Below are positions 34,252 through 45,639 of a DNA stretch of 64,000 nt, piece by piece. Within the stretch, counting starts at the first letter, position 1, and every line of letters begins with the position of its first letter. The notes beneath the pieces are model-generated. The model saw nothing but the letters and a program-made list of their open reading frames with translations, searched no databases and was not told the origin of the DNA. Source of the DNA: Patiria pectinifera (lineage: Eukaryota; Echinodermata; Asteroidea; Valvatida; Asterinidae); contig CM057135.1 in assembly GCA_029964075.1 (NCBI GenBank), positions 32,477,366 through 32,541,365 on the forward strand, in the 5' to 3' direction. A program made the position numbers and the translations under genes.

Positions 34252-37200
34252 TTAGGTGGACTGTCCTTTTTTGAACACCGGATGTCCAAATAACGTCAGC
34301 AGATGGCAGCAGAAATTATGAACGGGAAGTCCGACGACGTTGAAATAGTCTCCAGTGATTCCCTTGACTAGCGTCCCTCCTAACTCTTGGATGCCATAAC
34401 CACCAGCCTTGTCTCTGGACAAAAACAAAATATTAGAAAACTTAATTAATCATTCCAAGTAGGTTTTATTGAAACAACTTTTCAGAAAAAAGCGGAACCC
34501 AAACCCCCAAAATTATATTTCATATTTAAAAAAATATGTAGCACCAAACATAATACTGACTTGAAAGCCAATTTCATAAGCTACTTTTAGATAAAAAAAG
34601 TACTGAAATTGCTCAATCTATTCAAAGAATATCACCCTTTAAACACAAGGACCCTGAAACCTCTTTCGTCCAAAACTGCGATTTTAAGAATCGACTTCAC
34701 AATTGTCTTCAAACATCACAAGTGATAAAACCTCAGTTTAAAAGTTAAAAATATTCAACAAGGTCATTTTGAAGGCCCGTCTTTTATAAAAAAAAAGTGT
34801 ATTTTATAAATCATATTGTTTACCTAACTAGGGTTGTTAAAGATATCTTGCACTACAGTTGGTGACAGTTGTTGAACAAGTATTCTGTGTCATTTTCTTT
34901 GTTGTTCCAAACTGTCAGAATACACAATAAACTGCTTTTTTTGGGACGAAACAGGTTTTAGGGTCATTGCATTTAAATGGTGATATTCTTTGAACAGATT
35001 GAGCAATTTCAGTAATGTTTTCTTCTAAAAGTAGATTTTGAAATTGGTTTTCCAGTCATTATTCTGTCTGGTGCTACATGGTTTTTTAAGTAAAATATAT
35101 GATTTTTGGGGTTTGGGTTCCGCTTTTTTGACTCTGTAGAAGAGAACTAATCTAGCAAGCAACTTGGAAGTCAGCGCAAATGAGAACGTAAGCGTTCACT
35201 TACAATGGTTCGCCCGTGTCAACGTACCCCTGGATGACTTTAGGTGAAAGGTCACCGAGCGTGACCTCTGTGGTCTCGTGAAACTGTGTCACATGGAATG
35301 GACCGTTGGATTCATCTGCACTCCCTTCTGCAACAAATGGAGAAAAAAAAAATAACCTATTATAACATTTTATGAAGAACTATTTCATTTTACGATCAAC
35401 GCAGTCGGACTGCAAGACTAAATTTATTATACAGGGTGAGTAAAAAAAACGAAACCCAAATGTTAGGACCATTGTTTTAGTGAAGTTCTGCATGTAGCAC
35501 TTTCAAAATCTAGGATATGAAAGCCCAATTCATCAGTTTTCTTTTGGTACAAGAATCATTCAAATCACTCATGTATTACAAAAAAAGGTGTGCATTTTTT
35601 CAGCAAAACGAAAACAATTCACACACATCCCTATGTGATTTGTTTACATTTTGTTGAAATAACACTTACCTTTTTGTGATCCGTGGACAGAACTTTAAAA
35701 CCTTGGTTGTGTTTAAAATTCCGTAACTTGATAATTACATGAGTGATTTGAATGATTCTTATACTAAAAGAAAGCTAATGAATTGGGCTTTCATATCCTA
35801 GATTTTGAAAGTGCTACGTGCAGAACTTCATGAAAAACAATGGTCCAGACATCTGGGTTTTTTTTTTCATTTTGCATTAAAGGAATCTGTGCTTTTGTTT
35901 GTGAAAGTGAAAGTGATCGTTTTTGTTAATAAGTTTTGGAATGAATGCCGTCATGAATGCTGCCTGAGTTGAGTTTGTACTCACTCCTGCGAGTAATGAG
36001 CGCCATGCCTGTGTTGACTCGATGAGTTCTACCACTCAGATGACTCAGCATCTGAAATGCATCCTTCTTATCTTTTGGTTTCTCAAAGATTCCGTCCTCC
36101 AGCGTCTGTTGATGAGAAGAAAAAAATACAAAGAAATCCAGCGATTGAAATCAATGAATTTTCAAAAAGTCATTTTTTTTCCAACAATGGTTGGCCAACC
36201 ATTGTTGGTATTGATATAAATATTCCATTTTTTGTTGTTAATGACAGCACACCAGGTGCTACGATTTCACAGAATGCTTGAGCCTTTTATTAAATTACAG
36301 TCTAGTAGGGTACTTCATGTTGTATATTACCTTTAAAAAAATGAGCAATAAGAAACAACAAATAAGAAAATTTAAATGAACAAAAACAAAACATGCATGT
36401 TCCAACTGAAGTCGAAACTTTCTAGGATACCGTTTCCTGTAATAGGGAGCATATACTTATAAATACCAAAAGACCTCAAATAAATAACCAGTTTTATTTC
36501 AAATCTACTAGACCCCCCCCCCCAAAAAAAAAGGTGTCTGCACTTACAACAACTGTGTCTGCAGCGATGACAAGATCAGGTTCATTTGCCTACAAGAAAA
36601 ATACAAAATGAATACAGTATTAATTTAATGCCTCCACAAGCTTTTGTAATTTGGTACTGTTGTGCCCATTCTTGAAAATCACGCATTCTTGAGAATGGGC
36701 ATGCACATTCTTGAGCATGTGCAACTGGATCCTTGCTCAATCTTGGCAAAAAAATAACTCTTCCAGATTGAGCGCACATTCTTGAGAATGCGCGACAAGA
36801 TAACGGTCTTGTCGATGCCGAGCACCGGCTGCGCTTGGCAAGTCTAGCTGAATCCTCGTTCACTGATTCTTAATAATTATACTGTTGCAACGCAAGGCGC
36901 TGAAAAGTAGAGTGGATATGAAAAGTATACGCGTATTGGGGGAGGGGACCGGGGAAAAAATAAGAATAAATAAGAAAGAATTCAGATTTTTGGGATAATA
37001 AAAGAAAGGGGGGGGGGACGTAAGAATGAAGAATGTGAAGAATGAGAATGAATACTGCGACATCCCATAGTGCTAATGCTATTTCCCATTTAAATTGCCA
37101 CCAAATTATTGTTCACACCCCACCATAACGTCGCAGAGCTGGATTCTATCTAGTCAAAAGAGCAATTTTGGCAGCTTCTGGACATCGTTTTTTTTCCCGT

Positions 37201-38756
37201 GGCACGCATATGATACATACAGGGACTTGTACTTGTCTAGCCTAAATAAAGCACTTCCCAGACTAGTTCCCAGTCCTCCGTTATTACAAAACTTCCCATA
37301 AGTAGGCAGGAAAAAGCAATAATAACAGGTTTAATATGATTCAAATTATCGTAGTTATACGAGTACAGAAGCATAGAACATTTTCTTTCCTCTTTATATG
37401 AATTGTTTCCCTTTTAACCGCTATACATTTCATTTAACATAATTATGTCGTGCAATGTTTGTTAAGATTGGGCAAAATTCATAAATTGTGCACGTGATAT
37501 TCCCACCCAATCTTAAGAATGAGCGCTCATTCTTAAGAACGCGTGCTCGTTCTTAAGAATGGGCGCTCATTCTTAAGAATGCGCGCCCATTCTCGAGAAT
37601 GCGTGATTTTCAAGAATGGGCACAACAGAACTGTTGTGGGACTCTTAGCTGTAAAAATCTTTGTTGAGTAATTTGCTAGGATAAAAAGGAAAAGAAATTG
37701 CAAAATTTTGAAAGAGTGTATTTACAGGGCCTTTTTTTGGTAGTCACTGGAGTATCTTACCCCTTGAAGTCTCTGGGCGACTTCGATGGCTTTCCCTAGG
37801 GCGGTCTCTTTAGCATACTCTACAGCCGAACTGAACGATGACTTGTCTAAATTCTCCTCAAAAGTTGATGGAACAACGTCAAACTTGATTCCCTGTAGTC
37901 AAATAAAAAACTGACACTGAGACTAACGAATAATAATAAAAAAAGGAGTAGGGGTAGAACAGGCTGGTTCAAGCTGGTTGAATGTGGTTCAAACAGGTTT
38001 CAGTGAAGCTTGTTCTGGTCGGTTCATGCCATGAAAATTGATCTACTCTGACTTGCATCGTTGTAATCTGGATTCCCTATCTGATAGGAGGTTTAGCATT
38101 GCTATAATTTCGCTATAATCTCCAACTTATCCAAATGTATCCATAACTATTTTTACTTCTTCAGTGTGTGTATAAAGGCGTTTAGCATTCTTATTGTTTT
38201 TGTCTTAAATGTTTTAATATCAGCTTTTTTATTTCATATATTTGTATTTATATTTTACTACCAATGATAATTTTTTTTTTATTGCATGTACCACACTTTT
38301 AATTTGGTCTCAGGGCCATGATTAGTGTGAAAATAAATAAATCTAAATCTAATCTAAATCTATCCAAGCCGGCTCAAACCAGAACAGGCTGCTTCAAGCT
38401 GGTTCAGGCATTAAATGCATGCTCAATGCTGATTGGTTCAAAGTTGGTTCAGCTTCATTGGGTTAGTATAGACTTGTTTCAAGCTGATTCAGGCTGGTGC
38501 CACTAAATTAATTCCACTATAAACAATGAACTGACACAGTGTGTTGATGTTGGGGACAATTTAATCTGGGCTGGTCGAGCCAAAAGTTGTAACAAACAAA
38601 AACTACAACTTTCTTGTCTCTTGTTCTTGCATATTATTTGGGGAAGATGTAAAATTTGATACTAACAATGTTGTTGAGGACATCCTTGCGTCTAGGTGAC
38701 CCGCTTGCCAGAACAATCCTCATTGCCGACAACTCTGCCATTATTGGTTGCAACAT
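34252..38756 (-). CDS. Maf-domain nucleotide pyrophosphatase (ASMTL N-terminal-like)
   Basis: Maf proteins hydrolyse dTTP, UTP and modified nucleoside triphosphates to monophosphate and diphosphate, keeping them out of nucleic acids. Coding exons in gene order: 38756-38667, 37892-37761, 36589-36548, 36105-35985, 35327-35204, 34414-34252; total 223 residues. Family motifs in order: ASGSPRR (about 17-23), ADTVV with the catalytic Asp (about 84-88), [14 protein letters not shown], and DKAGGYGIQ in the last exon. The sequence is closest to the Maf half of vertebrate ASMTL as I remember it, but a stop follows the Maf domain and no methyltransferase half is present. A non-coding first exon probably ends at 39256 and joins at 38779. 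The first ATG is used; MAEL at 38741 is an alternative start. Confidence 0.88.
34486..35129. mobile_element. foldback element with about 200-bp arms, Maf intron 5
   Basis: AAAAAAGCGGAACCC at the left is inverted at 35115-35129. The arms stay alignable inwards (CCCCCAAAA, TGTAGCACCA, GAAATTGCTCAATCT, CAAAGAATATCACC, TTCGTCC). The loop is about 240 bp. No coding capacity. Confidence 0.8.
35431..35875. mobile_element. foldback element, Maf intron 4
   Basis: The arms share GAAGTTCTGCATGTAGCACT, CTAGGATATGAAAGCCCAAT and ATTCAAATCACTCATGTA in inverse order. Ends are ACAGGGTGAGTAAAAAAA against a T-rich inverse. Non-coding. Confidence 0.75.
36657..37628. mobile_element. inverted-repeat element with CATTCTTAAGAATG arrays, Maf intron 2
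   Basis: CTGTTGTGCCCATTCTTGAA at the left is inverted at the right end, and the match runs about 50 bp. The right subterminal region (37510-37600) is a run of palindromic words such as CATTCTTAAGAATG joined by GCGC. The left has ATTCTTGAGAATG forms. It is about 970 bp and fills most of the intron. The target duplication is unclear. Confidence 0.7.
37960..38515. repeat. CTGGTTCAAGC array split by a LINE-like 3' tail
   Basis: GGCTGGTTCAAGCTGGTT-type words occur at 37965-38035 and again at 38365-38505. Between them, sequence ends in GAAAATAAATAAATCTAAAT and further ATCTAA repeats, the kind of short-repeat tail left by LINE or SINE insertion. It lies in Maf intron 1. Confidence 0.5.
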
Positions 38757-38869
38757 GTTGGCTCACACAGTCACAGACTCTAAAGAAAATTACAGGAAAA
38801 GAAATAAATGTCTAAACTAAGAGAGTTTTAATTTTACAATGTATTTATTTGAACACTTACCCCTGACCA

Positions 38870-39100
38870 GCAACTTATTGGGGGGGAGGGGATTGGCGAT
38901 TTGGGTGAAGCATGTTGTATCAAATTTGTGGCAAATCTTATTCGACCTCTAACCCCCCCCCCCCTTGGGCTCCGCCTCCCCCAACTTATATTTGGGGGGG
39001 GGGGATTGACGATTTGGGTGAAGCACGTGTACAATTTGTGGTAAATCTTAATAGACCTCTACCTCCCCCCCCATTGGGCTCCGCCTCCCCCTTTAGGCCC
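38870..39100. repeat. 112-bp tandem duplication, C/G-tract rich
   Basis: Two copies (ATTGGCGATTTGGGTGAAGC near 38892 and its variant near 39004) each end in a C run followed by TTGGGCTCCGCCTCCCCC. It lies in the presumed 5' UTR intron of the Maf gene. Confidence 0.8.
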
Positions 39101-39256
39101 CCCCCCCTCCATGTAAAGGCCATACTGCTCATTTTAGGGGTAAGTACAAAATATTACAAGCGTCTGTCAGTACCTTACATACACAATCTTGTTCTTATAT
39201 TTTAAGACTATAAACTAATACACTAGAAATAGAATATGACGGTAAATTTACTCACA

Positions 39257-39480
39257 GTCACACGTCGAGAATGGAGCATGTGATCGTGAGTGATTCAAGT
39301 TTACTACGTTTCTCGGGTATCGTACCCAGTGGTGTCGTACACAAAATGAACACACCGAATGGTACACACATTGGCACCAGACTAGTATTCATCAGGTGCA
39401 CCACCGATTTCGTCATCGGTCATGTTCGTACTTTTTTTCCGCATTGATCCACTGTCATTTCTTTGTTTCTAACGTAAAGA
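39257..39480. promoter_or_regulatory. likely bidirectional promoter, Maf / VAMP7
   Basis: Upstream of the Maf start codon an acceptor (TTTCTTTAG, exon from 38779) and a donor (GACT/GTGAGT, exon end 39256) fit a non-coding first exon on minus. On plus, a non-coding VAMP7 exon ends at 39557 (GTCG/GTAAGT) and its acceptor is at 40161-40162. The two start sites therefore probably lie a few hundred bases apart. No TATA box stands out. Confidence 0.5.
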
Positions 39481-40199
39481 GGAGTTGAAGCGGACGACAA
39501 TAAAGATCGGCGACACAGAAGAGTCCAAAGTGTTTCTTAATCTTATCAACGTAGTCGGTAAGTCATCATTTTAACCTTTGGTCTATTTTGGAGGTTGAAC
39601 GATCCGTAGGACCGTATCGTACTACGCGTTCGTAGGCCTACGTGTTTATTGACAACTTTTCATTGTATTCTATTTTCATTGTAATGAAACTGTCATTGAA
39701 ACTGAGAGACAACGCGTTGCAAAAGATATACTAGTAGAGTTTTCATCTTCGTACATGACAGTACATGAAAGGGGAAAACTGGATCAATGTGGAAAATGAA
39801 GATTATAATTTCCGAGTTTACGAACAATTACTTTTTGGGGGTAAATTCCTTAAATTCTATGAAACCATTGTTCCTTGCGCAACGCACAGTACTACATTTA
39901 ACATTTTGTTGAACTAACATTTCTCAACATGCTTAAGTCGGTCAATGACAATGAAGGAGTTTTAGATAAAATCTTACCATGCTTACCTTGTGTTGCAGTT
40001 GACTGGTAAAGAAAATCCATCCTCACGTAAGACCTCAAATATCTTTTTGAGAAAATATCTTTAACTTCAGCCAATGTTAAAAATGTGAATTGATTTTGGT
40101 ATGTCAAATATTGTGGCTCATGTGATGTGTACTAAAAAAAAAATCTTGTCCTGTTTCTTCAGATCCCGAGAGTTGAATCCGGAGTGTCGTGCCGTCAAG

Positions 40200-42459
40200 A
40201 TGCCTGTACTGTACGCCACCGTGGCCCGGGGCACCACCGTGCTGGTCAACTACGCGGCCTGTCAGGGCAACTTCACCGAAGTCACCGACCAGATCCTGCC
40301 CAAGGTCCCCCCAGAGAACACCAAGCTGACCTACTCCCACGATAACTATCTCTTCCATTACACCTCCGAGGACAAGATTGTCTACTTGTGCATCACAGAT
40401 GATGTACGTAGGGGCGGAGTCGATTTGAATAATTTAATATTCAATTATTCACATTTCTATGATTGCATATTTGAATATTTGATGTTAGTTGATGGATTTC
40501 GGGTCGTCATTTCAAAATCAATTGTACTTACATCTGATTGGCTTTTTGTTACAACCAGATGTTCAGAAAAGTAATGTTCTTCATATTAGATTTGTTTTGT
40601 TGGAGAGGCGTTTACCAAATATTTGTTTATTGGTGACTTTATTTCTTTGTTTTGACAGGAATTTGAAAGATCACGAGCCTTCATGTTTCTTAGAGAAATT
40701 AAAAGAAAGTAAGTGCATTATATTTGAACGTGCAATATTATGATAAAACAGATATAAATCTGTTTATCTCAATAGGTTTCTCAAAATGCAAAGTGCCCAA
40801 ATATTTTCTTTTCATAGTTAAGATTTAATGAGAAAGCAAGTTAAGCAACTAATTTTTTCCAGTTGGGAAGCATGAAGTAAAGTTACATTCATTGTTTACT
40901 GTAAAGTCAACATTTTATTTTCTCCAAGAAAGTTGGGGACTCTGTATTGTGCAAATTTATAAACAAAGGTCGCATTATAAGTTAGCCTATTTTCGTGCGC
41001 TCTTTCCCCGTGCATAGGTTTCAAACAACTTACGGAGCACGAGCCTACACAGCACTTCCGTTTGCGATGAACAGCGAGTTCTCCCCAATTCTAGCCAATG
41101 AAATGGTATGTACTAATATCTGTCCATGTTTTGGACACTTGTCCTCCAAAAAACAGGACCTTCTGAAATTCCAATGGGTATAATTTGAGGTAACTGGTTT
41201 TGGTGTGGATTTTTTTCAGCGACACTATTCAGAGGAGACCCCCATTGACAGATTGGGCAGTGTACAAGCTGATGTGGACGACTTGAATCGCATAATGGTC
41301 AGAAACATCGGTAAGCTGTCACTTTTTTGTTCATGAAGTCAAGTTTTTGCCCGAAGGAAGTTACTCTTCCAACAATTTTTTTCAAATCTTCAGCCAAGAA
41401 TAAAACATTGTTTTGCATATTTTGTGTTTGGCAAAGTCAGCTAAACTATTGCGCACTTGACATCTGTGCAAAATGTTTATCTGGGTAAAGTGTCTAGCCC
41501 AAGGACAACACTCAGCGGTATTAGTAAACGTAGAGCTAAAGAACTTTGGCATTTTGAGAAACCCAATATTTCTAATTTCTTGTTGGTTTTAACTACACAG
41601 AATCACTTTCCAACAGAGGAGAAAGGTTGGAGCTTTTGATTGACAAAACGGAAAACCTGGAAACAACAGTAAGTACGACTTAAACATGTTTTTGTTTAGC
41701 TGCAAAAGAAAACTCTTATTATCAAATATAATCAAGAATCTTGGAGACTTACAAAATCAGTCCAAAAGGTCACCCTTTCTAACGTTCTGATGTTTCAAAT
41801 ACAGCTACAACATTAAACCACTTATTCATTTATTTTGTTTGTCTCGTCAGTAATTTGGATTTTGTGGATTTCTTGCAGTCGCTGACTTTCAGGAAAAGCA
41901 GCAAAACGCTGGCCCGATCCATGTGCATCAAGAACTGCAAACTAACAGTCATTCTGGTGGTTATAATAACAGTAAGTCTACAGGTTTTTTGTTTTGAATG
42001 GTTGGCATAGCGGTACTTTCCTCGCCTTCCACCGCTATGACCCGGGTTCGAATCCCGCCTGGGCCAATATGTGGATTGGGTTTTCAGTCCCTGCCTGATT
42101 CCGTGGGTTTTCCTCACAATATTCCGCTGGGCTTTTCCTCCCACCACTATAATTTTTTCTCACTGTCTTCTCTCTACAGTTTTCTTCAGGCTTTTGAGGA
42201 ATCCTTGGTCTCATTTCCAGAAAGAAAGAACAATAATAATAATCTTAAATTGGGATGAGGTGAAGTGCCAGTTTTGCCACGAGGCAGTAACTTTCCAATT
42301 TGTTTTGCAGTGTGGGAACCCCAGCTGTAGAAGAAAATTTAAAGAACTTATCAAATGTTGAAATAATTTGTTTGTGTCGCTTTCTTTTTGCAGCTTATTA
42401 TTTACTTCATCGTATCGGCCGCCTGTGGAGGACTAGCTTGGCCACATTGCGTCAAATAA
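40200..42459 (+). CDS. VAMP7: vesicle-associated membrane protein 7, longin R-SNARE
   Basis: R-SNARE for fusion of late endosomes, lysosomes and secretory vesicles. Coding exons: 40200-40403, 40659-40708, 41018-41105, 41220-41310, 41601-41668, 41879-41971, 42394-42459; all joins GT-AG, 219 residues. The longin domain (about 1-110) starts MPVLYATVARG. The SNARE helix (about 123-180) includes IMVRNI and NRGERLELLIDKTENL, with the zero-layer Arg at 150. A C-terminal membrane anchor (about 188-210) is followed by the conserved CGG and a WPHCVK end. The ATG is chosen because a clear acceptor lies 37 bp upstream; the longer open frame from 40101 runs into intron. A SINE sits in the last intron. AATAAA words at 42774 and 45043 are possible 3' ends. 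Confidence 0.95.
41995..42250 (+). mobile_element. tRNA-derived SINE in VAMP7 last intron
   Basis: A box TGGCATAGCGG (about 42003) and B box GGTTCGAATCC (about 42047) are both near-perfect pol III promoter boxes in a tRNA-like head. The body has CCTGATTCCGTGGGTTTTCC and CTTTTCCTCCCACC, and the tail is AATAATAATAAT, typical of a retroposed SINE. It has the same orientation as the gene. Confidence 0.85.
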
Positions 42460-45300
42460 TCAAGAATGCACATCATTCTAACGCATCTCATTCGCATCTC
42501 ATTGAATGCCGACTGCTTGAAGACAGTACTGGGAAAAAAAAAAACAGGCCACACCTTCTTATGAATAATGCATTATATTGAAGAAGCTTTCATATTGATG
42601 GACATGAACTACATGCGCCAAAAGGTGTTTTTCAAGATGTGTATTGACACAGAAGTTTAGCAGTGACAACAAGATGCTTAGTGCTAAATATGCTAAGTGT
42701 TTCTCAAAAATACATGCAGCTTAATAGACGACGAAAAATTGCTGAATTATTTGACAACTCCTCCGTCACTTTGAATAAAGAAGAACGCGTCTTCAACCTG
42801 AGATGTAGAACCAGCGTGTTGGCGATACATGTGCCTTTTTTTGAGGACACAAGACAAGGGAGAGCAAAGAGATTGGAACCACCGTCTCTTCAATCACAAA
42901 TTGTGGATGCACCATCGCTGCACAAAAATCCAAATTTTACAAAACCTTGGTTTTGTCTGCAGCTTCGCCTTTTGGTTTTGTCTCCCTGACTTTGGAGAAT
43001 GTGGCTCCATTTTCTGCTGTAGGAAATACTAAATTCTGCAATGTGAGGTCAAGTGTGCAATCCTTAAGCTGCTGATCAAACTAAAGCTGGAAACAATGCC
43101 TGAGTTTCTAAAATGTCATTAGAAACATTTTAGGAACACATACTTCAATGGAGTTTGAGTGGGTGGTCTTGCTGGAGCTAGCTGTACGTGAAATTTGGCC
43201 TCATCCAGATTAACACATTGCAGGAAGTGAAAGTTTCAATTTCTGTACAGTTCTGTCTACACAACAGTAAAGGCGTGATGTATTAGTTACCAATGTCAGT
43301 CATATCTGTAAACTATTGTACATATTTGATTTTCTAATTCGAGCTCAAAGCATTCAACTATTAGATGATGGCACGGACAGTGGTTGGCATGACCAGTGTG
43401 TCATTCTTACATCGAATCTGAAAACCAAGCTACATGTAAAGCATAAATTTAAGTTGATCTTGAACAAACAATGAATACTTCTTGTGTACAAAGCAATTTT
43501 TCAAGAATACAAAGTACAGTTTATACCAAACCGGTAGTTAATTTTTATTTACTGTGTGCAAAATGGTGGATTTGGTGAAGTGGAAAATTGGGTTTGCATC
43601 AACATTTTGCCAATTTGGTAAGGTGATGTCTAAAAGTGACATGTGCAAAACTGAAAATGGACAGATGTTTACAGAAAATTAAGGAAGTGAAAATGAACGT
43701 ATTTTGCATCATATTGGACTCGCTGAACAAAAATAAATTTACAAGTGTTTACATGTTTCATAGCTAAAGGCAGAACTTTCTGAGAAGATGTAGTGTGTAA
43801 GTCAAGCTCTTTGCTGACTGATGTAACATGTCCATTTTTTAGTGTCGACCCTCAAATCGGGTGCAAATGCAGTTTAACATTCCAGTCATAAAATTAAAAG
43901 TAACAAATTTCATGGTAAATGAAAAAGGGCAAATAAAGTAAGAGGGGTAAGTCCATCTCAGTTTTACTTATGGTGAAAGAAATTTCCAAAAATATCAGGG
44001 CATCTGATTTGTTTCAAAGTAAACTTTAAACCAACTACATACTATAAAATCAAGTACAATATGTATACATCAGAATTGTGTTGGTTTTTTTCAATGGAAA
44101 TCAAGTTGAGTACTGTTTTGCTATTTTTTCATTTTTGAATGTTTGAAAATCTGCAACTGATACATTTGGATTTTCATAAAAAAATATTGGGACTTTTTGT
44201 TAAAGAATAATTGTTTTCATGTACACAGTGATAGAAACTTCTTACACAATGTAAGAGTTTTACATGTATTTTATATCTTATTTATAGCCTTGTATAAACG
44301 GCTCACAATTTATATCCCAAAATAATATGGCCTTGAAAATTATGTAACTTCCTACTTCAATGCGCAGCTTTACCAGCAGAAAGATTTGTCAGTTGTGCTT
44401 GATCATAAGTGCAAAGCCATTAAATTTGGCACACATTTTGAGAAGACTCATTACATGTTAAAAACTGAGAATGTTTTCTTCTACTTCAGATGTTTACAGT
44501 TTTTAGTTCAAATTGAAGAGGTTTTATGTGACCTTTGTACAGTATAAACTATGGTAATTGGTGCTTTTCGGCCCCAAAAAATTAAGTTATGAGACTAGAA
44601 ATGTTTATTTTTCTATTCCTGCGTTAGGTTAATTCTTTCAGTATGATATTGTAAATAAGATTTTATAATCCATGAAACATTTTGCATCAATTGCTGAACA
44701 AGATATAGAACATGGCTGCTACTCACATAAAGTGAAGAAAGTGTAGATTGAGCATTAATTTGTAATACTTTCTGTAGAGTTTGCGTCACACTTCGAAAGA
44801 CCCGCATGCAAATTTGTTTGAAAAGAAACTTCGAGCAAGAATTACTCTTAGAAAGAAAATGTGTAAAACACAAAATGTATGTCCTATCTATTTTGCATTT
44901 TATATTGTTTAAAGATGTTTCATTCGCTCTACATGTAGTGACAAAGATATTCATCAACATCAATCAATCAATACTTTTAAAAATATTGGGTTTTTTAAAT
45001 TTATGATTTTGGTTTTCTACGGGCTATATTGAAAGTGCATTGAATAAAAGTGCCTGACCCAAGTCGTGCAGGTTGAGCTCAGATACAAATTTGGTTTTTT
45101 TGGTCATATTTGTTCTATGAACATTTCCAATTGAACAGATTTCCAAGTGAGCAAATTTGATTTCCACAAATTGGCATATCAAAACTCAGTTTTATTGGAT
45201 CTGACGTAATCCGTCCTCAAATCTATATTACAGTATTCTGGCATGCAATGGCTCTCTTACAATGAAGATCGACTGGTTAAAAACCTCAAATGATCGAAAA
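42460..45300 (+). other. VAMP7 3' UTR and intergenic sequence
   Basis: AT-rich with no further exons seen. AATAAA occurs at about 42774, 43732, 43932 and 45043. The last, near the end of a long repeat-poor stretch, could mark the mRNA end. Confidence 0.4.
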
Positions 45301-45309
45301 TAGGAAATT

Positions 45310-45440
45310 AACTATCAATGTTGATATCAATATTAGCATGCTGAAAGAAATTGACCGACACAGGCTTCGAACCTGTAACCACTGAAATATCGCACTGGTG
45401 CCCCACCATAGATGGTAGTTTGGTGGTGCAGTGTTCAAGG
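45310..45440 (-). mobile_element. tRNA-like SINE remnant
   Basis: Read on minus it has GGTTCGAAGCC, one mismatch from the pol III B-box consensus, inside a short tRNA-like stem (ACAGGTTCGAAGCCTGT). The A box is degenerate. Confidence 0.4.
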
Positions 45441-45639
45441 GACATTCCGACCTGGAAAGTGCCCAACTGGGCTACAAACAGCGTTTGAAATGAAATGATA
45501 TTGATTGGAAAGAGCATTTAACAGTAGGAATAAGGGACGAATGTAATTAGTATATTTTTCTACACATAATGGGCGCCTCCACTTGGCAAGCTTGCCTTTT
45601 TGGAGAAGCCCACCCCTTAATGTCATGTGTTTATTCAAA

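Noticed and set aside
40101-40199. Upstream extension of the VAMP7 first coding exon
   Set aside because: A good acceptor at 40161-40162 lies inside it and the family starts at MPVLYA; the extension is intron plus 5' UTR.
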